The notes under the pieces: generated by a model
Database searches by the model: none
What the model was told of the DNA's origin: nothing
What the model saw: only the letters and a program-made list of their open reading frames with translations
Shown here: positions 1 to 9,852 of the stretch, piece by piece
Layout of the letters: each line of letters opens with the position of its first letter
Numbering within the stretch: position 1 is the stretch's first letter
Made by a program: the position numbers and the translations under genes
Assembly: GCA_943736015.1 (NCBI GenBank)
Contig: OX031058.1
Span: forward strand, 25,011,001-25,075,000
Length of the DNA: 64,000 nucleotides
Source: Tridacna crocea
Lineage: Eukaryota > Mollusca > Bivalvia > Cardiida > Cardiidae
Direction of reading: 5' to 3'

Positions 1-328
1 TTCAGTGAAATTTCTTAAAAGATGAAGAATTTATAGATCTTACAAGCATTTTAGGAAAGAGAGATATTGTTTGTTGTGAATATGTTATTGTAAGGAAAAT
101 TGTTATTCTTTATTAAATAATTCTTAATGTATACCTGAAATCAGCAGCCAAATTCATTCATTTATAATCCGCATAAAATTAATCTCCTGTAAAATATATA
201 ATGTGTATGTACTGACAGTACAGTAGCTAAGTTGTTTCATCCATAAGTGTGGTGGACAATTTTCATGTTTACATGCATGGTTCTGGTGAGTCTTATCACT
301 GAGAGCTTCAAGCACAAAGAAAGGGACA

Positions 329-558
329 TTAACTCTTTACCAAATGACAAAATTTTAGACTTGTCTAAACTGAAAACAATGCAGAGATGACAAAATAAAA
401 GTAACTCAAAAATAGAAATTTGTTTCCAGTAGGGTAGAAAACATTGTGGGAAAAAGAGAAAATGCTGGTTATCAGCATTTTCTCCTTTTCCCACTATGTT
501 TTCAAAAGGCTTCTAGCTCAGGGTTGTAAAAACCAGGGATTGTTTGCGAAAAAGTTAA
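329..558. mobile_element. TTAA-MITE (piggyBac-like), type A
   Basis: This entry describes the family. Ends TTAACTCTTTACC or TTAACCCATTACC and GGTAAAGGGTTAA or GGTAATGGGTTAA; total about 228 bp; conserved sub-blocks GAAAGCATTTGCAGACGAC and AGTAGGGATTGTGTGG; central palindrome with GTAGAAAACATTGTGGG, AAAAGGAGAAAATGCTGGT and its mirror. TTAA at both edges and a CCC start suggest the piggyBac superfamily. No transposase in the window. This copy shares its right TTAA with the next one. Confidence 0.85.
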
Positions 559-788
559 CCCTTTACCCCATACTCATTTCTACACACTGCTTGTATGTAG
601 GAGCCTTTGGAAAACATTGTGGCAAAAGGTGAAATTGCTCGAGATGAGCAATTTCACCTTTTGTCACAATTTTTTCTATGCTATCAAAAGGTGTCATATA
701 CACATAAGAAATGGCTTCATCCTTCAGGTTATGTAGGGTCATTTAGAGATACCGTACCATAGAAATGCCTTATGGGGTAAAGAGTTAA
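555..788. mobile_element. TTAA-MITE, type B centre
   Basis: Ends TTAACCCTTTACCCCAT and GGGGTAAAGAGTTAA; the centre reads GAAATTGCTCGAGATGAGCA and mirror instead of the ATGCTGGT palindrome. Close relative in reverse orientation at 55189-55416. Confidence 0.82.
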
Positions 789-1169
789 ACCAAATTGCAT
801 TTAGCAAGTCTGAATGAGTAATAACCATTTGGCTGCTCAGTGTGATTAGATGACCTTTAAGGGACAACATAGTTTAAGATCAGACTGCCAAAAAATATAC
901 AGTCTGATCTTGGATCTACACTGTCCAATAAGTAGGTATTTTTCAGAGGAAAAATACCTTTGATATAGAAAAGAAAGGTGTTTACTGTTGGCTTAAAATT
1001 TTTATTCACTTAATTGGCAGGATATGGTTTAACAGTGTCATAGTTTTTTTTTATATGAGAGCAAATATGGCTTTAATGGTCAGGAAAAAAAGTAGAGTAC
1101 ACCAAGAAAACACGGGTGTTTGTATATTAATTGCAAAGTTTCCTATGTCTTAAGTAACGCATTTGTTGC

Positions 1170-1398
1170 TTAACCCTTTAACAAACAATCCCTTGTTTTT
1201 ACGACCCTGAGGAAGAAGCCTTCTGAAAACATTGCAGGAAAAGGAGAATATACTGGTAACCATCATTATATCCTTTTCCCACAATATTTTCTATTCTTTT
1301 AAAGTCAATTTACAATTGTTGAATTGTGTTTATTTTGTCATTTGCAAATGCTTTAAATTTGGACAAGTCTAAAATGTTGTCCTTTGGTAAAGGGTTAA
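1170..1398. mobile_element. TTAA-MITE, type A
   Basis: TTAACCCTTTAACAAACAAT to GGTAAAGGGTTAA, with a slightly decayed central palindrome. Confidence 0.8.
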
Positions 1399-1878
1399 CA
1401 ATGGATTGATACATAATCTTCATGTAAAGTCCCTTTTGGCTTCACAGCTCAGTTACTTTATAGGCTGTCAGCAGTTTTAAAGGTCAGGATCTATATAAAT
1501 TTTCCTTAAAACATGTTGGCCTCTTTCACCTCCTCGCCCCATTTTCCCCCTCCCAAAACAATCTGGTTTAATGTCCCTTTCATTTGATTTACCACCATGT
1601 AGATCACGATTATAAATTTTTGGAACTACAATGATTGATTTTTTTGTGAGACAGCTTGACAAAAATGGCCACAAAATATTTTTATCTCCTAATCATCATT
1701 CACAAACTTTGGAGATGCATCCAAATTAAATGGACATTTAGTTCATAACCAGACGACTCAAAAGATCAGGTAGATTTACTAAAATTGAAGGATGTGTGGG
1801 AGACAAAAGTAAATATGGCAAAAATTAGGGTTGCTTAGAAACAGTAGAACATGGAAGAAAATTTTAAAGATACTTGTA

Positions 1879-2042
1879 TTTACTCTTTACTGCACAATCC
1901 CAAGTGTTAACAACCATGAAAATAAAGCTTTTTGAAAACCTTGAGGAAAAAGGAGAAAATGCTGGTAACCAGCATTTTCTCCTTTTCCCACAAAGTTTTC
2001 TATACTTTCACAGACAACTACTAGCATTTCATCTAAGTTTAA
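1879..2042. mobile_element. TTAA-MITE, right arm truncated
   Basis: Starts TTTACTCTTTACTGCACAAT, has the intact centre GGAGAAAATGCTGGTAACCA, and stops at the TTAA of the next copy. Confidence 0.7.
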
Positions 2043-2323
2043 CCCTTTACTCCATAGATACTCATTTTGACGCATCAACAAAAGACAGCTTTCACACTTC
2101 CATCACTGTAACTGTTTCATTGAATACTTACTTTGAAAACTTACTTTTGAAAACATTGTGGGAAAAGGAGAAATTGCTCGTAACGAGCAATTTCTCCTTT
2201 TCCCACAATGTTTTCCATTCAATCAGATATTTGTATCCTCATTTGTCCATATTTTTGACATCATATCTTTATTTGCTGCTGAAATGGAAGAGTCTCAAAT
2301 TGGCATAACAGGTAAAGGGTAAA
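2039..2323. mobile_element. TTAA-MITE, type B centre, carrying a host-gene segment
   Basis: TTAACCCTTTACTCCATAGA to GGTAAAGGG; centre GAAATTGCTCGTAACGAGCA. Contains the 47-bp sequence also found at the ZC3H14 stop codon. Longer than the usual copy. Confidence 0.75.
2090..2136. repeat. 47-bp exact copy of the ZC3H14 stop-codon region
   Basis: TTTCACACTTCCATCACTGT to AATACTTACTTTGA is identical to 9698-9744, which covers the last ZC3H14 codons, stop and start of the 3' UTR. Here it lies inside a MITE copy (2039-2323). Confidence 0.9.
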
Positions 2324-3073
2324 TGTCTTCTGCAAATGTGTTCAATTGGGAAAAATAAAAAAAATTGTCAGTTGATAAAGCTTTAGTGCCATGAAATTTT
2401 AATAAGCATGCAAACTGGACTTTTGATAAATGCTACTGAACTCTAGAATATAGGGCAGAAAAGAAAAAAGATAAAAACTGAAGAAAATGGTTCCAGTCAA
2501 AATTTAATATTAACTCCACTAATAGTACATTATTAAACTTGAAAATACTGATAACTCCCTCTGAACACCTGTCCTTGACACCTGAATGATCTACAGTTCC
2601 CAAAATAAACTAAAGGTAAAGGATAGGCTGAGGGTTAACTAAAGGGTTGAATTAAATTAAAAATTTACTTGTGCTTTAGATAGACAAAACAATATTGCCT
2701 ATATCACTTGGATAGCTTTCATAGATGGATCAAGTTCAAACCGCACAAAACATTGTCTGATCTAGGATTTTTAAACTAAGCCATTGTATGCTAATCTCTG
2801 ATGACAATTCAGGTCAACGTACAAGCTGATTGTACAAACCCGAATAATTCTACTATAAACTTTTTTTTCCATAAAATATCTCCTTATCAGACAGTATACA
2901 TTTAAGATCAGTCTGCACATTCTGTGCAGTCTTGATCTTGATCTACACCACCTGCAAAAGGTGTTTGAGTGGCATGTAGCAGCCTAAGGGATAAATAAAC
3001 AATTTCATTTCTCTCTTCTGAAAAGATTGATTTGTCTAGACACTAAGTTTTTTACAGAGAGCTTTATGTGAGC

Positions 3074-3302
3074 TTAACTCTTTACCAAAGGACAAAATTT
3101 TAGACTGATTCAAATTGAAAGCATTTGCAGACGACAAAATAAAAGTGACTGAAAAATTGAAATTTGTTCTGGGAAGGGTAGAAAACACTGTGGGAATAGG
3201 AGAAAATGCTGGTTACCAGCATTTTCTCCTTTTCCTACAGTGTTTTCAAAAGTCTTCTTTCTCAGGGGCATCAAAAGTAGGGATTGTGTGGTAATGGGTC
3301 AA
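3074..3302. mobile_element. TTAA-MITE, type A
   Basis: TTAACTCTTTACCAAAGGAC to GGTAATGGGTCAA; central palindrome intact (CACTGTGGG variant). Confidence 0.82.
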
Positions 3303-5821
3303 CTCATGTCCAAATCAAAAGCATCTGCAGACAACAGAATAAAATTGACTGAAATTTTGAAATGTGTTTTGTAAAGGGTAGAAAACATTGTGGTAAAAGG
3401 AAACAAGAGGGCCATGATAGCCCTGAAATCGCTCACCTGAGTTTATTGATCAAACATGCACCATCTAGTTTCCCAGTGACCTAGTTTTTTATCAGACATT
3501 ACCCATCATCAAACACTTTTGAGATATCAATAAGACAAACATTCTGGCCAAGTTTCATGAGTATTGGACTGAAAATGTGGCCTCTACAGTGTACAAAAGG
3601 TTTTTCTAAGATTTCATCAAGTGACCTAGTTTTGGACCCGACAAATACCCATTATCAAACTCTTTTGAGACATCACCAAAACAAACATTCTGACCAAGTC
3701 TGAAGAGTATCAGGCAGAAAATGTAGCCTCTGGAGTGTACACAAGGTTTTTCTAATATTTGACCCATTGACCTAGTTTTTGACTCCACATGACCCATTTT
3801 CAAACTTATTCAAGGTATCACCAGGACAAATATTATGAACAAGTTTTAGGAGTATCAGACTGAAAATGTGTCCTCCAGAGCATACAAAAGGTGTTTATAA
3901 CATTTGACCTATTGACCCAGTTTTTGACCCAACATGACCCATTTTCAAACTCATCCAAGATATTATAAAGGCAAACATTCTGACTAATTTTCAAGAGTGT
4001 TGGACTGAAAATGTGGCATCCAGAGCATATACAAGGTTTTTCTAAGATTTGACCTGGTGACCTAGTTTTTAACCCCCAATGACCCATTTTCAAACCTGTC
4101 TGAGACATCATCAAGACAAACATTCTGACCAAGTTACAAGAGTTTCGGACTGAAAATGTGGCCTCTAGAGCCTACAAAAGGTTTTTCTAACATTTGACCT
4201 AGTGACCTAGTTTTTGACCCAACATGACCCATTTTCGTTCTTGTCCGAGATATCATCCAGGCAAACATCCTGACCAACTTTCATGAGTATCCAACTGAAA
4301 ATGTGGCCTCTAGAGCGTACACAAGGTTTTTCTAAGATTTGACCTAGTGACCTAGTTTTTGACCCCACGTGACCCATTTTCAAACTCGTCCGAGATATCA
4401 TCCAGACAAACCTCCTCACCAACTTTCATGAGTATCCGACTGAAAATGTGGCCTCTAGAGCATATAAAAGGTTTTTCTAAGATTTGACCTAGTGACCTAG
4501 TTTTTGACCCCACGTGACCCATTTTTGAACTTGTCCGAGATATCATCCAGACAAACATCCTGACCAACTTTCATGAGTATCTGACTGAAAATGTGGCCTC
4601 TAGAGCCTACAAAAGGTTTTTCTAAGATTTGACCTGGTGACCTAGTTTTTGACCCCACGTGACCCACTTTCGATCTCGTCCGAGATATCATCCAGACAAA
4701 CATCCTGACCAACTTACATGAGTATCCGACTGAAAATGTGGCCTCTAGAGAGTACAAAAGGTTTTTCTAAGATTTGACCTGGTGACCTAGTTTTGGACCC
4801 CACGTGACCCACTTTCGAACTCGTCCGAGATACTATCCAGACAAACATCCTGACCAACTTTCATGAGTATCCGACTCAAAATGCGGCCTCTAGAGCGTAC
4901 ACAAGGTTTTTCTAAGATTTGACCTAGTGACCTAGTTTTTGACCCCACGTGACCCATTTTCGAACTCGTCCGAGATATAATCGAGACAAACATCCTGACC
5001 AACTTTCATGAGTATCTGACTGAAAATGTGGCCTCTAGAGCCTACAAAAGGTTTTTCTAAGATTTGACCTGGTGACCTAGTTTTTGACCCCACGTGACCC
5101 ACTTTCGATGTCGTCCGAGATATCATCCAGACAAACATCCTGACCAACTTACATGAGTATCCGACTGAAAATGTGGCCTCTAGAGAGTACAAAAGGTTTT
5201 TCTAAGATTTGACCTGGTGACCTAGTTTTGGACCCCACGTGACCCACTTTCGAACTCGTCCGAGATATCATCCAGACAAACATCCTGACCAACTTTCATG
5301 AGTATCCGACTCAAAATGCGGCCTCTAGAGCGTACACAAGGTTTTTCTAAGATTTGACCTAGTGACCTAGTTTTTGACCCCACGTGACCCATTTTCGAAC
5401 TCGTCCGAGATATAATCGAGACAAACATCCTGACCAACTTTCATGAGTATCCGACTGAAAATGCGGCCTCTAGAGCGTACACAAGGTTTTTCTAAGATTT
5501 GACCTAGTGACCTAGTTTTTGACCCCACATGACCCATTTTCGAACTCGTCCGAGATTTCATCGAGACAAACATCCTGACCAACTTTCATGAGTATCCGAC
5601 CAAAACTGTGGCCTGTAGAGCGTACACAAGGTAAAAAGTTGACGCCGGACGCCGCACGACGGAGGCCGGACACAGCACGATCACAATAGCTCACCATGAG
5701 CACTTCGTGCTCAGGTGAGCTAAAAATGCTGGTTACCAACATCTTCTCCTTTCCCACAATGTTTTCTAAAGGTTTCTTTTTCAGGGACATCAAAAGTAGG
5801 AATTGTGTGGTAATGGGTTAA
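3299..5821. mobile_element. TTAA-MITE split by the 2.3-kb tandem-core element
   Basis: Left part 3299-3401 (to GTGGTAAAAGGA), right part 5725-5821 (from AATGCTGGTTACC to GGTAATGGGTTAA). The insertion lies in the centre of the palindrome arm. Confidence 0.85.
3402..5724. mobile_element. Tandem-core element (Pearl/HINE-like) with ~14 units of 145 bp
   Basis: Left end ACAAGAGGGCCATGATAGCC; right end carries a long palindrome around GAGCACTTCGTGCTC (arms TAGCTCACC / GGTGAGCTA). Between them lie about 14 tandem units with GACCTAGTGACCTAG and CCAACTTTCATGAGTATC; the last ten are spaced exactly 145 bp. Open frames in the units drop out of frame every copy (145 is not a multiple of 3) and are not genes. 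Pearl elements of bivalves and helentron-type HINEs have such cores and palindromic ends. Inserted in a MITE. Confidence 0.82.
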
Positions 5822-6299
5822 TGTGAAGCTTCGGAAGACACAGTAGTAAACATTTCAAATAAATAAATGTTAAAAAATATCATACAGAGCAAAATACAAA
5901 CTTTTTTCCAGCAAGAGATTTCATGAGAAGTTCTGCTCAATACCTAATATTAAACAATGCAAAGGTCTGCTCAATTCTAATACATGTGATCAGATTAATC
6001 AAAATATCTGAAGTGTATTCATTTCACAATTCATAGCTGAGACCTCTTCCATCCTATATGCTCATTAACACCAATTTCATAGCTGTTTTTGTTTGAACAG
6101 TTTATATGCCATTTTTAGCAATATTACCGTTTTTCTTCTGTGCTCTGTATAGAAAATTATTAGACTTCATCCTGTCAATAGACATATTAATTAGATATAT
6201 CACAATTTCAACTACTTCAACTAAGATATTGACAGAACCATGGACTGTCAATTAAGGATGTTGCAAAATTCAGCTTTTAGCACAGTAGAGTCTCACTCT

Positions 6300-6531
6300 T
6301 TAACCCATTTCCACACAATGACGACTTTTGACAGCCCTTAGGTAAAAGCCTTTTGAAAACACTGTTGGAAAAGGAGAAAATGCTAGTTAGCAGCATTTTC
6401 TCCTTTTCAAACAATGTTTTCTACCCGTCCCAAATCAAATTTTATTTGATTTTTCAGTCACATTTATTTTGTCGTCTGAAAATGCTTTCGATTTGGGCCT
6501 GTCTTAAATTTGTCCTTTGGTAAAGAGTTAA
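6300..6531. mobile_element. TTAA-MITE, type A
   Basis: TTAACCCATTTCCACACAAT to GGTAAAGAGTTAA; complete. Confidence 0.82.
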
Positions 6532-6944
6532 AATCAAAGAAATCCTAGACTCCTTCAAACTGAAAAAAATTACAGGTGACAAAACAAATGTACCTCAAAT
6601 TGTGGAGTTTGTACTAAAGAGAGTATTAAACATCATGGAAAAAGGAGAAACTTCTCGATATGTTTTCAAGGGCTAGTTTAACACAGTTGTAATAAAAACA
6701 TGGATTTGTTTGGAAAAAGGTTTAACAATTCTTATATTATAATTATAGTTCAAGCTGCCCTAGATCAGACTGTACAGACAAATCTTTGTCTGCTGTCCTG
6801 AAAGTCACGTAAGATAGGCAGATTGTAATCAAAGACTAGCCAATGAAAACTTTGACACAAGTCTTTAACATATTTAGGGATTTTTTTACTCTTTACAAGA
6901 TGACAAAACATTCGGACAGATTAAAAGAAATTGCCTTTGACCAA

Positions 6945-7173
6945 TTAACCCTTTACCACACAATGACGACTTTTGACGACCCTGAGAAGGAAGCCTTTTG
7001 AAAACATTGTGGAAAAAGGAGACAATGCTGGTAACCAGCATTTTCTCCTTTTCTCACAATGTTTTCTACCATATTAAAGAAAAATTGTGCCATTTTAGCC
7101 ACAGTGAAATTGCGGTCTGCTAATGCTTACAAGTTGGACAAGGCCAAAATTTTGCCGTCTGGTAATGGATTAA
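6945..7173. mobile_element. TTAA-MITE, type A
   Basis: TTAACCCTTTACCACACAAT to GGTAATGGATTAA; complete. Confidence 0.82.
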
Positions 7174-7886
7174 ATGTTGCTAAAATAAAGGAATTTATCT
7201 TTCATACAGTAGGAAACATTGTTACAAGCATTTTCTCCTTTTCCCCCAATGTTTTCAAAAAGTTTTCTTCCTCAAGGAAATTAATACAAGGGACTGTTGG
7301 TAAAGAATTATCAAGGGTAGAAATTTTTTAAACACCTATGTTGTCAGGTTGACTTGATCTCTTGTAGCTTCAATCACAGACCTGGAAAAAAAAATGGAGA
7401 AAAGAACAAGATTTAGGCTCTTTGTCCAAACTATTCATCGCATAAAAGATAATGTATATCAACAGTTGTCCAAAAAACATGAATTACTTTTAGCTTAAAT
7501 GCAGTTTAAAGGTCCGTGTTCACAGTTGTAAGTCTTTGGAATGTGCTTTCAATTGACCTTTCTGTATCGTGCTATATTGGTTGTCAAGCCTTACAGGCTA
7601 ACCAGAAATTGAGTCAGACTTTTTTGTTTACATGATGCCCAATACTAGGTTTTCATAGGCCGATAAGATATTGGTAGACCTGTCAATCAAAATCGGCAGA
7701 AAGGTCAATTATTTCAGTCATTTCATTGTTAATAAAAAATACATTGAATCCTAGAGAAAAAATATCTGAAGTCAAAGAACACTACATGTTATGAATGAAT
7801 GGACGGTAAGATAAAGAATATTTACTTGTAACAAATAACTGTTCCTTTTCCCACTATGTTTTCCAAAGCAGTTTACTACTTGTTAT

Positions 7887-9146
7887 AAGCAAGAGGGCCA
7901 TGATGGCCCTGTATTGCTCCACTAGCTAATATGTACAAACCATAGATGCCAACTATTACAATTCTTGACCAAATGGTTTCAAACAAAAGGACTTTCTCTA
8001 TAAAAGCCCATTTGAAAGTTGCAATTGCAGGGCCAGGCCATTTTTGACCATATAACTAAATTTACTTGAATGATGGTAAAGGTCCACATTATACAGCCAC
8101 ACAGCAATTAATACAGGTCTAGGCAGTATGCTTATAAACAAGAAATTTGCGAAGTTGGTAGGCCCATGGCCATACAGTAAGGAACAAGAAGATTTTTTAA
8201 GTTTCCACTTTGTCCATATTTATCAAACTTGTGCCCCCCCCCCATTCCCCCAACCCCTCCTCCTTAAACGAGGCTAATTTTGGCCAAAGGCTATGGTTTG
8301 GAGAATCTTAGTAAAGGTCAAACTTGTGCCCCCCCCATTCCCCCAACCCCTCCTCCTTAAACGAGGCTAATTTTGGCCAAAGGCTATGGTTTGGAGAATC
8401 TTAGTAAAGGTCCATTGTGTGAAGTTACTTGCGTTGATCATGCTGTCAAGTAACAGAAGAATTAAGTTTTCATTATGTAGGTCTTTGTAAAATTTAAGAC
8501 CACAGGACAGAGCCAATTTTGCCTCTTGGATTATAGTTTGAAGGTTCTACGTAGATGTTCATTGGGTGAATGTACCTGCCGAATTTAGTAGCCCTTGGCC
8601 ATATGGTTTAGAACTGGAAGATTTTTAAAGTTTCCAATATATATGCTAATATTAAACTGCAGACACCCAGAAAGGGAGGCAGTTTTGGCCCCAGGGTTAT
8701 AATTTGAAGAATCTACATAGTAGTCCATTGAGTGAACCTTCACGCCTAATTTGGTAGCTCTAGACCATATTATGGTTTGTTACCAGAAGACTTTTAATGT
8801 TTTCACAATATAAGCTGTTGTAAAACCTGTGACCCCTGGGGCAGAGCTAACTTTGACTACATGTCAAATTTGGTAGCCTAAGGCTTTATGGATTCAGACA
8901 CGAAGATCTCTCAAAGATTTCAATTTTTTTTTTTTTTTTTTTCATGGCAACCAGAGTAATTTTAGGGATCAAATTCGTTCAATAAATTCTGAAGAGGACC
9001 ATGGTAGGATAATTTCTGTGAAACTTGGTCAAAATTGGAAGGATAGTTTCTGAGATGTCTGAAATAAAAGTTAAGGCACAGATGGATGCACAACGGACAC
9101 AGGGCCATGGCATGAGCTGGCTGGCCTTTGGCCAGTGGAGCTAAAA
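7887..9146. mobile_element. Related tandem-core element, second subfamily
   Basis: Left end CAAGAGGGCCATGATGGCCC matches the 145-bp family, but the core has units with GGTAGCCCTTGGCCATAT and GACCCCTGGGGCAGAGC, and the right end palindrome is GGCTGGCCTTTGGCCAGT before GGAGCTAAA. Contains a poly-T tract followed by CATGGCAACCAGAGTAAT. Confidence 0.7.
8224..8412. repeat. Direct duplication of about 94 bp inside the 7.9-9.1 kb element
   Basis: The block from CAAACTTGTGCCCCCCCC to GAGAATCTTAGTAAAGGT is present twice in tandem, differing essentially only in the length of the C run. Looks recent. Confidence 0.85.
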
Positions 9147-9735
9147 ATCTGACTAAAATGGTATTAAGTGAACTGCCTTCACAACATATGATACATCCTT
9201 TCATGAAAAGTATAGTTAATGTGTTGACCTAGGATGACTCCTGAAAACTTGACAACTCAGAGATCTCACAAAAAATAATTAGGGTAAAGTCTGTCTGTAT
9301 GTTCATTCGTACCAGATTAAATAATTTTGCAGCATACAACTTTGGACAAAAAACATTAAACAAGATTTAAGCTTTTGCCATTCAATCCAAAGTTTTTACA
9401 ACCCTGAGGAAAAATATGTTTCAAATCATTCCTTGAAAGCGTAGAACCATTGTGCAAGAAGGAGAAGCAGCATTTTTCCTCTTCCAAAAAATGTTTTCTA
9501 GCCTTCAAAGAAAGACTCCATCACTTATGTCCCATCAAATAATACTGTCTGCAAATACTTCCAACTTGGACCAGTCCACACTTTTGTCAATAGTTAAAGT
9601 ATGAATGCATGTGACAAATGTGTGGCAGAAGAGTATTTACCATAAAGTTCCAGCATGATGAATAATACTGTTACTTTAACTCTAGGTATGAAAATAATTT
9701 CACACTTCCATCACTGTAACTGTTTCATTGAATAC

Positions 9736-9852
9736 TTACTTTGATTGTTTTTTATCTGTAGGCACCCATGTCAGTTTGTCTTTAGTTGGTAAAGCCGGAT
9801 GGTAAAATGTACAAGTACTTTTGTTCATACATCCAATACCATATCTACAGGG
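9736..9852 (-). CDS. ZC3H14: ZC3H14 terminal coding exon 18 (CCCH finger 5)
   Basis: Encodes PCRYGIGCMNKSTCTFYHPA (finger 5) and LPTKDKLTWVPTDKKQSK, then TAA. Length and the Trp near the end match the vertebrate C-terminus. The stop overlaps a donor-like AAA/GTAAGT, so a rare extension cannot be excluded. The last two full codons, one base of the codon before them, the stop and the next 38 bp form part of a 47-bp sequence repeated exactly at 2090-2136. Confidence 0.93.
   Translation of the reverse strand, partial: PCRYGIGCMNKSTCTFYHPALPTKDKLTWVPTDKKQSK

Larger units (their letters stand above)
1..9735. other. Region downstream of ZC3H14 without a recognised gene
   Basis: Holds the MITEs and tandem-core elements listed above, decayed MITE pieces (e.g. 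6590-6720, 9375-9600) and a short recurrent sequence around 865-935, 2900-2950 and 6760-6790 (GATCAGACTGCACA type). Open frames here read through MITE palindromes or repeat units. The ZC3H14 3' UTR must begin at 9735, but I see no clear poly(A) signal. Confidence 0.7.

Noticed and set aside
3402-5724. CRISPR-like regular repeat array
   Set aside because: The whole 145-bp unit is repeated; there are no unique spacers, and the context is eukaryotic.
3606-5793. Series of minus-strand open frames of 65-99 codons with KMGHVGSKTRS
   Set aside because: They are the 145-bp tandem units read in rotating frames; each frame breaks after about one and a half units because 145 is not divisible by 3.
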